Of a stretch of DNA of 64,000 bases, positions 41,728 to 51,917 are shown piece after piece. Below the pieces are notes generated by a model. It searched no databases and was not told the DNA's origin. It was given only the letters and a program-made list of their open reading frames with translations. Source of the DNA: JANQOZ01 sp045106555 (GTDB lineage Bacteria; Pseudomonadota; Gammaproteobacteria; Xanthomonadales; SZUA-38). The translations under genes and the position numbers were made by a program. Numbering within the stretch: the stretch's first letter is position 1; each line of letters opens with the position of its first letter. The stretch spans positions 1 to 64,000 of the forward strand of contig JBGCET010000001.1 in the NCBI GenBank assembly GCA_045106555.1, given 5' to 3'.

Positions 41728-44700
41728 ATGAGCCTTATTCGAGTATCAACAAGGCGCCGGGTGACGGTCGCCATGTTCTCTGTGCTGTTGGTGGTGTTCG
41801 GTGTAATTGCGTTATCCGAACTCAAAGTGAATTTGCTGCCAGAGCTTTCCTATCCGTCGTTGACGGTTCGCACCGAGTTTACCGGCGCCGCACCTGAGGA
41901 AATGGAAAAGCTGATCACCCAGCCGGTGGAGGAGCAGGTAGGGGTGGTGAAGGGAGTGAAGAATGTACGCTCCGTGTCTCGCACCGGTCAGGCGGACGTC
42001 ATGCTGGAGTTTGCCTGGGGCACAGACATGGACCTCGCCAGTCTGGACGTCCGCGAGAAGCTGGAAATACTGCAGCTGCCGCTCACCGCTGATCGTCCCG
42101 TGCTGCTTCGATTTAATCCATCCACCGACCCGGTACTCAGACTGGCCTTCTATTCGGAAAATGCCCAAGGGTTTGATGAATCGCTACTCAAGCAGGTTCG
42201 CCGGTTTGCCGACGAAGAACTGAAAAAGCGCCTGGAGCCCATTGATGGGGTTGCCGCGGTCAAAATCAGCGGCGGTCTGGAAGATGAAATTCAAATCCAG
42301 ATTGACCAACGCCGGCTGGCTCAGCTGAACCTGTCTACAGCGGACGTAATTTCCCGCCTGCGGGAAGAAAACGTCAATGTCTCTGGTGGTCGACTGGAGC
42401 AGGGTACTCAGCGCTATTTGGTGCGCACGGTCAATCAGTTCCAAACCGTTGATCAGTTCAGAGACCTGGTGATTTCCGCAACAACCGGCCGGCCCGTGTA
42501 TTTGCGTGACATTGCCAACGTAAGCGAGAGCTATAAGGAACGCCAGGCCATCATTCGAACCAACGGTCGAGAGTCGGTGGAGATTGCCGTCTATAAGGAG
42601 GGTGATGCCAACACCGTCAAGGTAGCCGATACGGTCAATGCTCGCCTGGCAGAACTGAAAGAAACCCTGCCTGAAACGCTCAGTCTGGTCACCGTTGATA
42701 ATCAGTCGATTTTTATTCGCCAGTCTATTTCCGACGTCACTCAGGCTGCTTTGCTGGGCGGGTTGCTGGCCGTGTTAATCATTTATTTCTTCCTGGGGGA
42801 TGCCTGGCCAACCCTGGTGATTTCGGCCTCAATTCCCTTATCGATTATCACCACGTTCTTCCTTATGAATATGGGTGAGCTGTCCCTCAACATCATGTCT
42901 TTGGGGGGCATTGCCCTGGCCATTGGATTGTTGGTGGACAACGCGATTGTGGTGTTGGAGAACATCAGCCGAAAACGGGCCGCAGGGGCGAGTGTGCAGG
43001 ACGCATCCGTGCAGGGCACCGAAGAGGTTAGCGGAGCCGTTTTTGCGTCAACCCTGACCACCGTGGCGGTGTTCTTGCCGTTGGTGTTTGTGGAAGGCAT
43101 CGCTGGCCAGCTGTTTAAGGATCAGGCGTTGACGGTCACCTTCGCGTTGCTGGTTTCCTTGCTGGTGGCCATGACCGTGATTCCCATGCTGTCTTCATTG
43201 CGAGGAAGTTCACCACTGGGTTTCCCAGAAGAAGATTTTCCGTCCAACGACCCCAGAACTCGGGTTGGCAAGGGCATGCGTGCCAGCCGGAAATGGGTGT
43301 TTACCTCGGTGCCAACGTTTCTGTTGGCTATCGTTGTTGCCGTTGGGCGGTTTATTGGCGGCATCTTCGGTTGGGTTTTACAGTGGCCCGCAAAAGCCAT
43401 CATGGGGTTGTTTAACTGGGTCAGTCGCGGGTATCAGAAAATTCTTCCTTGGTCTCTGAAACACCGTTGGACAGTTCTGTTGCTGGCGTCCGTCGCGCTG
43501 GCGCTGACCGTAGCTCAGGTGCCTCGTCTGGGTGCCGAACTGATTCCGCAGCTGGTCCAGGGGCGATTTGAGCTGACGGTTAAACTCAGCCCTGGCACGC
43601 CGTTGAAACGCAGCGACGAGGTTGTCGCCCTGGTTCAGCGCGAAGCCTCTGGCATAGACGCCATTGACGAGGTTCATGCGGTATCGGGCAGCGGTAACCG
43701 CATTGATGCCAACCCGACTGAATCGGGGGAAAACATCGGCGAGGTTTTGGTCGTCATGAAGCGCGGCACCGGACCGTCTGAGGAGGCCCAGGCTGTGGCG
43801 CAACTTCGTCGAGTCGTCAACGCCTTACCGGGGGTCCAGGCGGAGTTTTCCAGGCCGGCTCTGTTCAGTTTTGATACCCCTTTAGAAATCGAGGTTCTGG
43901 GCTACGACCTGGGCCGCCTCAAGCAGGGTGGGGCGCAGGTGGTTGAGGCCCTCGCTGCCTCCGATCGATTTGCCGACCTGCGTTCCAGTCTGGAACAGGG
44001 CCATCCGGAGATACAGATTCTGTTTGACCAAGAACGGGTTGCGGCGCTGGGGTTAACCAACCGCCAAGTGTCCGATCAGGTGGTGCAGAAAATTCGCGGC
44101 GAAGTGGCAACACGCTATAGCTTTCGTGACCAGAAAATTGATGTCTTGGTCAGAGCTCGGGAAGCAGACCGGGCGTCGGTGGATGACGTGCGTAATCTGA
44201 TCGTCAATCCCGCAAGTGCCCGCCCGGTGACGTTAGATTCCGTGGCAGAAGTCATTTCCACCCAGGGACCGGCAGAAATCCATCGGGTGGATCAGGAACG
44301 TGCGGCACTAATCTCGGCCAACCTTCGTTACGGCAGTTTGAAGGAGGGCGTCGAGGAGGCCAGGCAACTGCTGGCTGATATGAATTTACCTTACGGCGTG
44401 AAGTTTCGTATCGCCGGGCAAAGTGAGGAAATGGACGCGTCGTTCAAGTCTCTGGCGTTTGCGTTAGGGCTGGCAATTTTTCTGGTGTATCTGGTGATGG
44501 CCTCGCAATTTGAATCGTTGATTCATCCGCTGGTTATCCTGTTTTCCATTCCGCTGGCGGCGGTGGGCGCAGTGGCGGCGCTGACACTCACCGGTACATC
44601 GCTGAGCGTGATCGTTTTCATTGGCCTGATCATGCTGGCCGGGATCGTGGTTAACAACGCCATTGTGCTCATCGATTTGATCAACCAGCTGCGCGAGGCT

Positions 44701-44982
44701 GGGGCGGAAAAGCGTGAAGCCATCGTGCAGGCCGGACACTCGCGGTTACGGCCGATTGTCATGACAACACTTACCACTACCCTTGGCTTGCTGCCATTGG
44801 CGCTGGGTGTTGGGGAGGGCGTTGAGATGCGCGCTCCCATGGCGATTACGGTAATCGGCGGACTCAGCGTCTCGACCCTGTTGACCCTCGTGGTGGTGCC
44901 GGTGATGTATGACCTGCTGGACCGACGCCGGTACAAGGCGCCAGACGCAGATCAATCTATTGTGGCTGGGGAAGGCGCGTGA
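41728..44982 (+). CDS. RND efflux permease subunit, first
   Basis: A 1084-residue proton-driven multidrug pump. Pore domain N-terminus VSTRRRVTVAMFSVLLVVFG, then RND-type motifs: TM4 GLLVDNAIVVLENISR (proton-relay Asp present, the second Asp of AcrB replaced by Asn), then a second half repeating the same plan with GIVVNNAIVLIDLINQ. A roughly 90-residue insert of hydrophobic and basic sequence follows the first half (around residues 490-560). The ATG at 41728 follows the adaptor stop by four bases. Confidence 0.92.
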   Translation: MSLIRVSTRRRVTVAMFSVLLVVFGVIALSELKVNLLPELSYPSLTVRTEFTGAAPEEMEKLITQPVEEQVGVVKGVKNVRSVSRTGQADVMLEFAWGTDMDLASLDVREKLEILQLPLTADRPVLLRFNPSTDPVLRLAFYSENAQGFDESLLKQVRRFADEELKKRLEPIDGVAAVKISGGLEDEIQIQIDQRRLAQLNLSTADVISRLREENVNVSGGRLEQGTQRYLVRTVNQFQTVDQFRDLVISATTGRPVYLRDIANVSESYKERQAIIRTNGRESVEIAVYKEGDANTVKVADTVNARLAELKETLPETLSLVTVDNQSIFIRQSISDVTQAALLGGLLAVLIIYFFLGDAWPTLVISASIPLSIITTFFLMNMGELSLNIMSLGGIALAIGLLVDNAIVVLENISRKRAAGASVQDASVQGTEEVSGAVFASTLTTVAVFLPLVFVEGIAGQLFKDQALTVTFALLVSLLVAMTVIPMLSSLRGSSPLGFPEEDFPSNDPRTRVGKGMRASRKWVFTSVPTFLLAIVVAVGRFIGGIFGWVLQWPAKAIMGLFNWVSRGYQKILPWSLKHRWTVLLLASVALALTVAQVPRLGAELIPQLVQGRFELTVKLSPGTPLKRSDEVVALVQREASGIDAIDEVHAVSGSGNRIDANPTESGENIGEVLVVMKRGTGPSEEAQAVAQLRRVVNALPGVQAEFSRPALFSFDTPLEIEVLGYDLGRLKQGGAQVVEALAASDRFADLRSSLEQGHPEIQILFDQERVAALGLTNRQVSDQVVQKIRGEVATRYSFRDQKIDVLVRAREADRASVDDVRNLIVNPASARPVTLDSVAEVISTQGPAEIHRVDQERAALISANLRYGSLKEGVEEARQLLADMNLPYGVKFRIAGQSEEMDASFKSLAFALGLAIFLVYLVMASQFESLIHPLVILFSIPLAAVGAVAALTLTGTSLSVIVFIGLIMLAGIVVNNAIVLIDLINQLREAGAEKREAIVQAGHSRLRPIVMTTLTTTLGLLPLALGVGEGVEMRAPMAITVIGGLSVSTLLTLVVVPVMYDLLDRRRYKAPDADQSIVAGEGA

Positions 44983-47900
44983 CGCCGGCTCAGTTTTGCA
45001 TCCGCCGGCCGGTGGCCACCTCAATGATCTTTCTGTCGTTACTGGTGCTGGGCGGCCTGTCAGCCAGGCTGCTGCCGCTTGAGATGTTTCCGTCCATTGA
45101 TGCGCCGTTCCTTTTTATCGATATGGGTTACCCCGGCTCAACACCCAGGGAAACCGAGCGACTGATTACCCGGCCCGCGGAAGAAGCGCTGGCCACCCTG
45201 AAGGGTATTCAGTTCATCAACAGCAATTCCCGTCCCAGCGGGTCGCAGATTTTCATTGCGTTTGAATGGGGTAAGGACACCACCGTTCAGGCGGTGGAGG
45301 CTCGTGAACGTTTAGATGCCATTCGCGATGAGCTTCCGTCGGATTTGCGGCGCATTAATGTATTCAAATTTAATACCTCAGACGAGGCCATGTTGACGCT
45401 GCGAATCTCCAGCCAGCGAGACCTGTCTGAATCTTACGAGATGCTGACCCGCAACTTGGTGCGTCCTATTGAGCGACTTGAGGGCGTCGCCCGGGTAGAG
45501 CTGCAAGGCGTGGAGCCCAGGGAAATTCGCATTGAGCTTTCCGCCGACCGTATCGACGCACTGGGGATTAATATCGGCGAGCTCAACGCCCGTTTGCAAC
45601 AGTCAAATTTTGCCGCCTCAGCCGGTTTGATCAGCGAAGGAGATCGGCGCCTGCGGGTGAACCCCATTGGTGAATTTCGCAGCATCGATGAGATTCGCCA
45701 GCTGGTGATCAACAATCGAGGTACCCGGCTCAGCGATGTGGCGGATATTTCGTTTGAGCCCGGCGAGCGAAACTATGAGCGTCACCTGGATCGCAACTAC
45801 GCCATTGGGCTGGAAATTCACCGGGAGCGCGGCGCCAACCTGGTGGCGACGGCCGAGCGTATTCTAGCCCAGGTAGCGGAGTCGGGCGAAAGCGAAGAAA
45901 TGCAGGGTGTGGAACTGTTCTTTCTGGAAAACCAAGCAGAAGGGGTCGTCAGCAGCCTGAGCGACCTGCTCAGTGCCGGTTTGGTGGGGGCGTTGCTGTC
46001 GATGGTGGTGCTGTATGGCTTTCTGCGCAATTTGGTGACCACCATGATGGTGGCACTGGCGGTGCCAATCTCCATTACCGTGACCTTGGGCGCAATGTAT
46101 CTGACCGGTTTCAGTCTTAACATCCTGTCCATGATGGGGTTGATGCTGGCGGTGGGGATGCTGGTGGACAATGCGGTGGTGGTGAGTGAAGCCATATTTA
46201 CCGAACGGGAAAAGACCCCACAGGACCCGGTGGGCGCAGCCCAACGCGGCGTGTCCAGCGTTGGCTTGGCGGTATTGGCCGGCACCCTGACCTCCATGGC
46301 TGTGTTTCTTCCCAACCTGTTTGGGGAGATGGATCAAATCAAGATCTTTCTTCAGCACGTGGCCTTTGCCATCTGCCTTTCACTGCTGATGTCTTTGGTG
46401 ATTGCCCAGACATTGATTCCTTTGGTAACCACTCGGGTGAAGCCGCCGGCCTCCCGGGGACGAAACTGGATCGATAAGCTGAAAGACCAGTATGCGCGGT
46501 ATCTCAACTGGTCTTTGGGTCACCGTTGGCCTGCCTGGGGTTTGATCTTTGTGATTCTGGCGTCAGTGGCCATCCCGTTCAGCGTGGTGAAGCAGGACAT
46601 GTTTCCCAATGAAGAACGTCGAGATCTGTTTCTGCGGTACAACCTGGATCAGAAATACCCGCTGGAAAAAATTCGCCCCGCGGTCAAGTTGATCGAAGAC
46701 TACCTCTACGACAATCAGCAGAAGTTTGAGATCGACAAGGTGTATACCTATTTCGCCGAGGACGGTGATGCCCAGTCGTCCATTTTGCTGGTCGACGAAG
46801 ACCAGGCCAAGATTTCGTCGGAAACCATCAAGGAAATGATTCGCGAAAATCTGCCGAAAATTGCCATCGGTACACCCAGCTTTGATCAACGCCGTTCCGC
46901 CGGCGCCGAGGGGGTCAGTTTGTCCATCACCGGCGAGTCCAGCGAGCGTCTGGCGGAGCTTGCTGACGACGTCATCTTTGCGTTGTCCCAGGTTGAAGGC
47001 CTTAGCGATATTAAATCCGAACTGGGGGCTGGCGACCGGGAAATTGCGGTAACCGTCGCCCGGGACAAAGCAGCCAGTTACGGCATCAGCGCCCAAACTG
47101 TTGCCCAGGCCATCTCGGTGGCGTTAAGGGGCACTCAATTGTCCGAATATCGCGGGCCCGACGGCGAGGTGCCGGTTACTTTGCGTTTTGCTGATAGTGA
47201 TGCTCAATCGGTGGATAACCTCAAATCCCTTAAGCTCACCGCCGACACCGGTGAGGAAATACCACTGAGTGCGCTGGTTACCATTGCTGAGCGGTCGGGG
47301 CCGCGAAACATCAGTCGCCAGGATCGGGCTACAGGCCTGGGCCTTACCGCCTCGCTAAACGACAAGACCATGGATGATGTGCGTGACGAAATTAAGTCGG
47401 TCATGGATCAGGTTCAATTCCCTCCTGGGTATGGCTGGAAGTTTGGCCGCGGATTCCAATTCAACGATGACACCGCCAACAAAATGGTGATCAACATCTT
47501 GCTGGCAGTACTGTTTATTTACATCATCATGGCGGCATTGTTTGAGTCCATCCTGCACCCCTTGGCCATCGTCTCAGGCATCGTTTTTTCGATTATTGGG
47601 GTGTTTTGGTTTTTCCTCATCACCCAAACCACCTTCACTTTGATGGCATTGATTGGCATTTTGGTTCTTATTGGAGTGGTGGTGAATAACGGTATTGTGC
47701 TGGTGGATCACATTAACCAGCTCAGGCGTGCAGGCACGCTTCGCAGCGCCGCAGTGGTGCAGGGCGGCAGAGACCGTCTCAGGCCGATACTCATGACCGT
47801 AGGCACCACCGTGTTGGGTCTTTTGCCTTTGTGCATGGGCAGCACTCAACTAGGCGGCGGCGGGCCCGCCTACTTTCCTATGGCGCGGGCTATTGTTGGC

Positions 47901-48077
47901 GGGCTGGTTATCTCTACCGTGATCAGTCTGGCGGTGTTGCCGACCATATATGTGACGTTGGATGATCTGGGGCGCTGGGGCAAGGCGCGCTGGGAGGCCG
48001 CAAGTCGCTGGCGATTCAGACAAGCTCAGCGGCCGGCGCCAGAGGCAATCGACCCCTATACCGGCCAGAAATACTGA
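44979..48077 (+). CDS. RND efflux permease subunit, second
   Basis: A 1032-residue RND permease overlapping the first (GTGA, GTG start at 44979). N-terminus TPAQFCIRRPVATSMIFLSL, TM4 GMLVDNAVVVSEAIF, second-half VVVNNGIVLVDHINQLRR. With one adaptor and two permeases the operon resembles MdtABC-type heteromeric systems. The outer-membrane channel gene is absent and probably supplied elsewhere (TolC-like). No regulator is adjacent. Confidence 0.92.
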   Translation: MTPAQFCIRRPVATSMIFLSLLVLGGLSARLLPLEMFPSIDAPFLFIDMGYPGSTPRETERLITRPAEEALATLKGIQFINSNSRPSGSQIFIAFEWGKDTTVQAVEARERLDAIRDELPSDLRRINVFKFNTSDEAMLTLRISSQRDLSESYEMLTRNLVRPIERLEGVARVELQGVEPREIRIELSADRIDALGINIGELNARLQQSNFAASAGLISEGDRRLRVNPIGEFRSIDEIRQLVINNRGTRLSDVADISFEPGERNYERHLDRNYAIGLEIHRERGANLVATAERILAQVAESGESEEMQGVELFFLENQAEGVVSSLSDLLSAGLVGALLSMVVLYGFLRNLVTTMMVALAVPISITVTLGAMYLTGFSLNILSMMGLMLAVGMLVDNAVVVSEAIFTEREKTPQDPVGAAQRGVSSVGLAVLAGTLTSMAVFLPNLFGEMDQIKIFLQHVAFAICLSLLMSLVIAQTLIPLVTTRVKPPASRGRNWIDKLKDQYARYLNWSLGHRWPAWGLIFVILASVAIPFSVVKQDMFPNEERRDLFLRYNLDQKYPLEKIRPAVKLIEDYLYDNQQKFEIDKVYTYFAEDGDAQSSILLVDEDQAKISSETIKEMIRENLPKIAIGTPSFDQRRSAGAEGVSLSITGESSERLAELADDVIFALSQVEGLSDIKSELGAGDREIAVTVARDKAASYGISAQTVAQAISVALRGTQLSEYRGPDGEVPVTLRFADSDAQSVDNLKSLKLTADTGEEIPLSALVTIAERSGPRNISRQDRATGLGLTASLNDKTMDDVRDEIKSVMDQVQFPPGYGWKFGRGFQFNDDTANKMVINILLAVLFIYIIMAALFESILHPLAIVSGIVFSIIGVFWFFLITQTTFTLMALIGILVLIGVVVNNGIVLVDHINQLRRAGTLRSAAVVQGGRDRLRPILMTVGTTVLGLLPLCMGSTQLGGGGPAYFPMARAIVGGLVISTVISLAVLPTIYVTLDDLGRWGKARWEAASRWRFRQAQRPAPEAIDPYTGQKY

Positions 48078-48100
48078 CGGTAACGACGTCTTCTGCTGAG

Positions 48101-50899
48101 TCAGGGACGCGCGTTGTCCAGCGCCAGCAGCGCCACCTCGAATCGGGCCAGAGCGTCCAGGCTATCTTGCCCCAACGGCAGTGGCCCGCAACCCAGCCAT
48201 CGGTCTTCCAACGCTGTGGCCTCATCGCTGAACGACTGGGACGATTCGCCGCCCATGCGCTGGGACAGTCGCTGTACTTGATAGGCCATACGCGCCTCTC
48301 GTTCCGACTCCGGGCTTTCCACGCCGGACAAAAACTCCGCTTCAATACACAGGGTCATCAGCTCAGATAGATTGTCGTCGGGTGATGATGCGTTCGGTGC
48401 TGGGTCGGCATTGACGAGGTGTTCGCAGCGAGAGCGCAGCGTTTGCGGTGCTTCAACGCCCGCCAGACTCGCCGTCAGTTGCTGGCGGTCGGCGTCGCTG
48501 ACAGTGGAGGCAGCTTCCAAGCGGTGGCAGCGTCGTGCGACGTCTCTGAGTGCTAACCGGGCCTGTGCTCTTAGCTGCCGTTTTGCCTGTTGTGCATCGC
48601 TTTCTTTTTGATCAACAATGACGGCGAACTGTTCTTGCAGTTTACGATCGCTGGCGCCGCTGTCCCGCCACTGCTGGTGCAGCAGTTCCAGTTGGCGTGG
48701 GAATTCGTCAGAGGCTGAGTCAAGCGACTTTGCCTGATCGATCAGCGTCAGTAATTGCTGGCGACTCGCCTGAGCCTGATCCCGAGCCTCTTTGCGCTGT
48801 TCGTCCAGTCGACCAAACACCTGATCGGCAGCCGCGCGATATTCTTTCCATAGCTTCTGGTCAAGGCCGCGGCGCAGTCGGCCCGCTTCCTTCCAGCGTC
48901 CTTGGGCGGACTTTGCCGCCTCTACGGCTTTGGTCAGGTCGGGTTCGTCGATTAACGCCGTCACCTCTTCAATGATTTTGCGTTTGCGACGTTCGACAAC
49001 CTCGTACTGACCTTTGAGCGCTTCATCCAGCCTGTCGGCCTCGCCTTTTAAACGGCTGGCAAGTGCAGCACGTTCCTTATGAGGCACCTCGGTCAAACGG
49101 CGCAACGAGCCTCTGGCTTGACCCACTCCACGGGAAACCTCATCCCAATTGTTGCCATCGGGCTTGAGTGCAGAAAGTTCATCACACAGCGCGTTCAGGT
49201 CGTCAAGGTGCTTTGTGCGCACTTCTGCGCGTTTCTCAAAGAACGGCCTGGCAGGCTCAAAGGCGGTTTCTAAGGCGCTTTGAAACTCGCGATAAAGGCG
49301 AGGGCTCAGCGGTTTGTTGGGTGGGTCTCCTGGCAGGCGTTCACCACGATCTAAGTCTTTCCAGCGGGCTCGGAGTTCTTTCACCCGGCCAGCCATCGCG
49401 TCGGGGTGCATGCCAGATCCTGGAATAGCCTGGGCCTGCTCAACCAGCCTTTGGCGAACTTCATCGTTGGCCCAGTGTTGCCATTGACGCATCTCCTGCA
49501 GCTTGCCTCGCAGTTGGGTCAGGCGACCAGAATCCGGGTGTTTTTTGCCCGCACGATTCAATGCCTGACCGGCTTTCTGGGCCATCGCGGCCGCTTTGTG
49601 CAGGTCGCCGTTGTCCAGCAGAGGTTCCAGTTCATCCAGGTGTTTCACAAACGCTTCGGCGGCCTGAAGGCGTTTCTCCTGGGCTTTGGCCTGACGTTCT
49701 GTCAGTGCGGTTACGGCGGCATCAAAACGCTGTTTAAGGGCCTTGTTGGCCTCAGTTGGCGAGCCTAGTTCGCTGTAAGTCGTTTGCCAACGGGTTCTCA
49801 GAGAGCTGAGGAAATCGGCACGATCCGCGCCGCGCCCCGGCTTTTCTGCTTGTTCGCACAGTTTAATAAGCGCCGGGCTTGGGCGCTGACCCGCCAGCAA
49901 CGATTCTCGTTTGCTGGTCAGCAGGTCCAGCTGTTCGCTCAATTGAGCATGCAATCCGGCGTCGGCGGCCATCAGCTTTTCATCCAGCTCCGCAAACCCC
50001 CGTAGCAGCGACTTTACCTCGTCCAGGTTATTGCCGGCGATGGCGCTGCCGGCCTGGGCAGTAAAGCCGGCCAACTCTGCTTTTAACGCTGCCAGTGGAT
50101 CTTCTACCGGGTCGGCCAAAGTAGCCGCAGCGATCCGTGCGGCGTTGTCAAAACGCAGGGTCAAATCAGACGTGAGCGTCGATTCTCGCTGGAGTGACGT
50201 AAAGGTCTGGGTTAATCGGTTGAGCTGCGCTGATCGCTCGGCCTTGGGCAGATCAGCCCGTGCAAGGGACTCCATGTCCTGGCACAGGGCGACCGCGCGA
50301 TCAGCAACAACGGTGGTATCTCCGGACGCCACCTGCAGCGCCTCCAGGCGTTCGTTGAGGGCCCGAAACAGGTTCTTGTCAGTCTTTCTCACCTTGCTGG
50401 CAATTCGCTTAAGCGTGGATTCGCTGGTAACCCGTCCCGCGGCCTGCAGGCGCAGCTGCGAGTCGGGGTCGCCGATGGCAATATCCCCCAGCAGTCCTTC
50501 TCCCTGCACGTGGTTCTGAGCGGCCCCTCTGATCAATGCTGATTGGGCCTTTTTTGCCAACCGAGTGACCCGCTCTGAGTCGGTGATTTGGTCAACAACC
50601 GGTAACGCGGATTTTGCGTCATCGTCTGACTTCACATTTTCCAGACGCTGCATCACCTGACGCCAGGCGTAGGAGGAAACCGAGTCTGAGGCGTCGACGG
50701 TGGCAATGGCAAACAGCGTGTCCAGATGTTCAATACGCCGTGTCGCGGCAAGACGAACGTCTGCCTCGGGGTCCGAGCGCGCGATGCTGGACAGCTGATG
50801 GAGCAGGTTGCTGTCGTCGCTCTCGGCGACGGCGCGAGCGCGAATGGCAGGGTTCTTGTTTTGCCATCGTGGCTTAAACAGCAGAGTTTTCAGACTCAT
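48101..50899 (-). CDS. Large DUF349 repeat protein
   Basis: A 932-residue soluble, highly helical and charged protein. The N-terminal ~130 residues look HEAT-like (RSDPEADVRLAATRRIEHL), then long helices and several DUF349 repeats (for example LRARWKDLDRGERLPGD, AQGRWKEAGRLRRGLDQKLW, LHQQWRDSGASDRKLQEQF). DUF349 proteins are conserved in many Gammaproteobacteria but have no firm function. It probably forms an extended coiled-coil scaffold. Six bases separate it from dusB. Confidence 0.88.
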   Translation of the reverse strand: MSLKTLLFKPRWQNKNPAIRARAVAESDDSNLLHQLSSIARSDPEADVRLAATRRIEHLDTLFAIATVDASDSVSSYAWRQVMQRLENVKSDDDAKSALPVVDQITDSERVTRLAKKAQSALIRGAAQNHVQGEGLLGDIAIGDPDSQLRLQAAGRVTSESTLKRIASKVRKTDKNLFRALNERLEALQVASGDTTVVADRAVALCQDMESLARADLPKAERSAQLNRLTQTFTSLQRESTLTSDLTLRFDNAARIAAATLADPVEDPLAALKAELAGFTAQAGSAIAGNNLDEVKSLLRGFAELDEKLMAADAGLHAQLSEQLDLLTSKRESLLAGQRPSPALIKLCEQAEKPGRGADRADFLSSLRTRWQTTYSELGSPTEANKALKQRFDAAVTALTERQAKAQEKRLQAAEAFVKHLDELEPLLDNGDLHKAAAMAQKAGQALNRAGKKHPDSGRLTQLRGKLQEMRQWQHWANDEVRQRLVEQAQAIPGSGMHPDAMAGRVKELRARWKDLDRGERLPGDPPNKPLSPRLYREFQSALETAFEPARPFFEKRAEVRTKHLDDLNALCDELSALKPDGNNWDEVSRGVGQARGSLRRLTEVPHKERAALASRLKGEADRLDEALKGQYEVVERRKRKIIEEVTALIDEPDLTKAVEAAKSAQGRWKEAGRLRRGLDQKLWKEYRAAADQVFGRLDEQRKEARDQAQASRQQLLTLIDQAKSLDSASDEFPRQLELLHQQWRDSGASDRKLQEQFAVIVDQKESDAQQAKRQLRAQARLALRDVARRCHRLEAASTVSDADRQQLTASLAGVEAPQTLRSRCEHLVNADPAPNASSPDDNLSELMTLCIEAEFLSGVESPESEREARMAYQVQRLSQRMGGESSQSFSDEATALEDRWLGCGPLPLGQDSLDALARFEVALLALDNARP

Positions 50900-50905
50900 G
50901 AGGAT

Positions 50906-51916
50906 TCAGGCGGCGCAGGCCACCTCCGGTTGATGGATGGTAAACCATTGGTCAATGAGCTCACGCTGGGCGTGGCCCTGCTCCAATGGCATGGCAAGAC
51001 GACGAAGTTCTTCGCCGCCGGGAATGTTTTTCAGGTACCAGCCGATGTGTTTGCGGCCGATTCGTGGGCCCATAACTGAGCCGTAAAATGTCTCCAGCGT
51101 TTCAAGATGCTGCAACAGCGTTTCACAAATTTCAGAGGCCTGGGGCAAGGGCTGTTGTTGGCCGGTATCCAGATAGCGCTGAATTCGGCCAAAAATCCAG
51201 GGGTCACCCTGGGCCGCGCGACCCACCATTAAGCCATCGGCCTGGGTCAGGTTCAACACGCGTCGAGCCTCATGTCCGCTGGTGATATCACCATTGGCGA
51301 TAATTGGCAGACTTGAATGCGCCTTTACCTCAGCAATGGTGTGGTACTCGGCCTCGCCTTTGAACCGATCGGCTCGGGTACGCCCGTGAATAACCAGGGC
51401 CGCGATACCGCTTTGTTCGGCGATATGCGCGATCAACCTTGCGTTTCGACTGTCTCGGCAGGGGCCCGTGCGAATCTTTAATGTGACCGGGATGGCAACG
51501 GCTTGCACTACGGCTTCAAGAATCTGGGCCACCAAGGTTGGGTCTGTTAGCAGTGCTGAGCCGGCCAAAGCGTTGCACACTTTTTTGGCCGGACAACCCA
51601 TGTTGATATCAATCATCTGAGCGCCCAACGCTTCGCAGGCGCTGGCCGCTTGGGCCAACATCGTGGGGTCGGCGCCGGCAATTTGGACGGACGCCAAGCC
51701 GTCGCGGGGATCGAAGGTCAGTCGTTGTTGAGATTTGCGCGATTGCCACAGGCGTTGATCACTATGCAGCATTTCAGAGGTTGCCAATGCAGCGCCTCGC
51801 TCCAGACACAGGCGCCGGAAGGGTTGGTCACTGATTCCCGCCATCGGTGCCAACATCACCTGACCGGTGAGCTGGTGGGGCCCGATTTGGATGGCAGGAG
51901 AAGGCAAAGTGCTCAT
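50906..51916 (-). CDS. dusB: tRNA-dihydrouridine synthase B
   Basis: A 336-residue FMN enzyme reducing uridine in the tRNA D-loop. Motifs: the N-terminal QVMLAPMAGISDQPFR, DINMGCPAKKVCNALAGSALL with the catalytic Cys, LVIHGRTRADRFKG and IANGDITSGHEA. The usual downstream gene fis is not here; dusB is followed by the DUF349 gene. Confidence 0.94.
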   Translation of the reverse strand: MSTLPSPAIQIGPHQLTGQVMLAPMAGISDQPFRRLCLERGAALATSEMLHSDQRLWQSRKSQQRLTFDPRDGLASVQIAGADPTMLAQAASACEALGAQMIDINMGCPAKKVCNALAGSALLTDPTLVAQILEAVVQAVAIPVTLKIRTGPCRDSRNARLIAHIAEQSGIAALVIHGRTRADRFKGEAEYHTIAEVKAHSSLPIIANGDITSGHEARRVLNLTQADGLMVGRAAQGDPWIFGRIQRYLDTGQQQPLPQASEICETLLQHLETLETFYGSVMGPRIGRKHIGWYLKNIPGGEELRRLAMPLEQGHAQRELIDQWFTIHQPEVACAA

Positions 51917-51917
51917 G

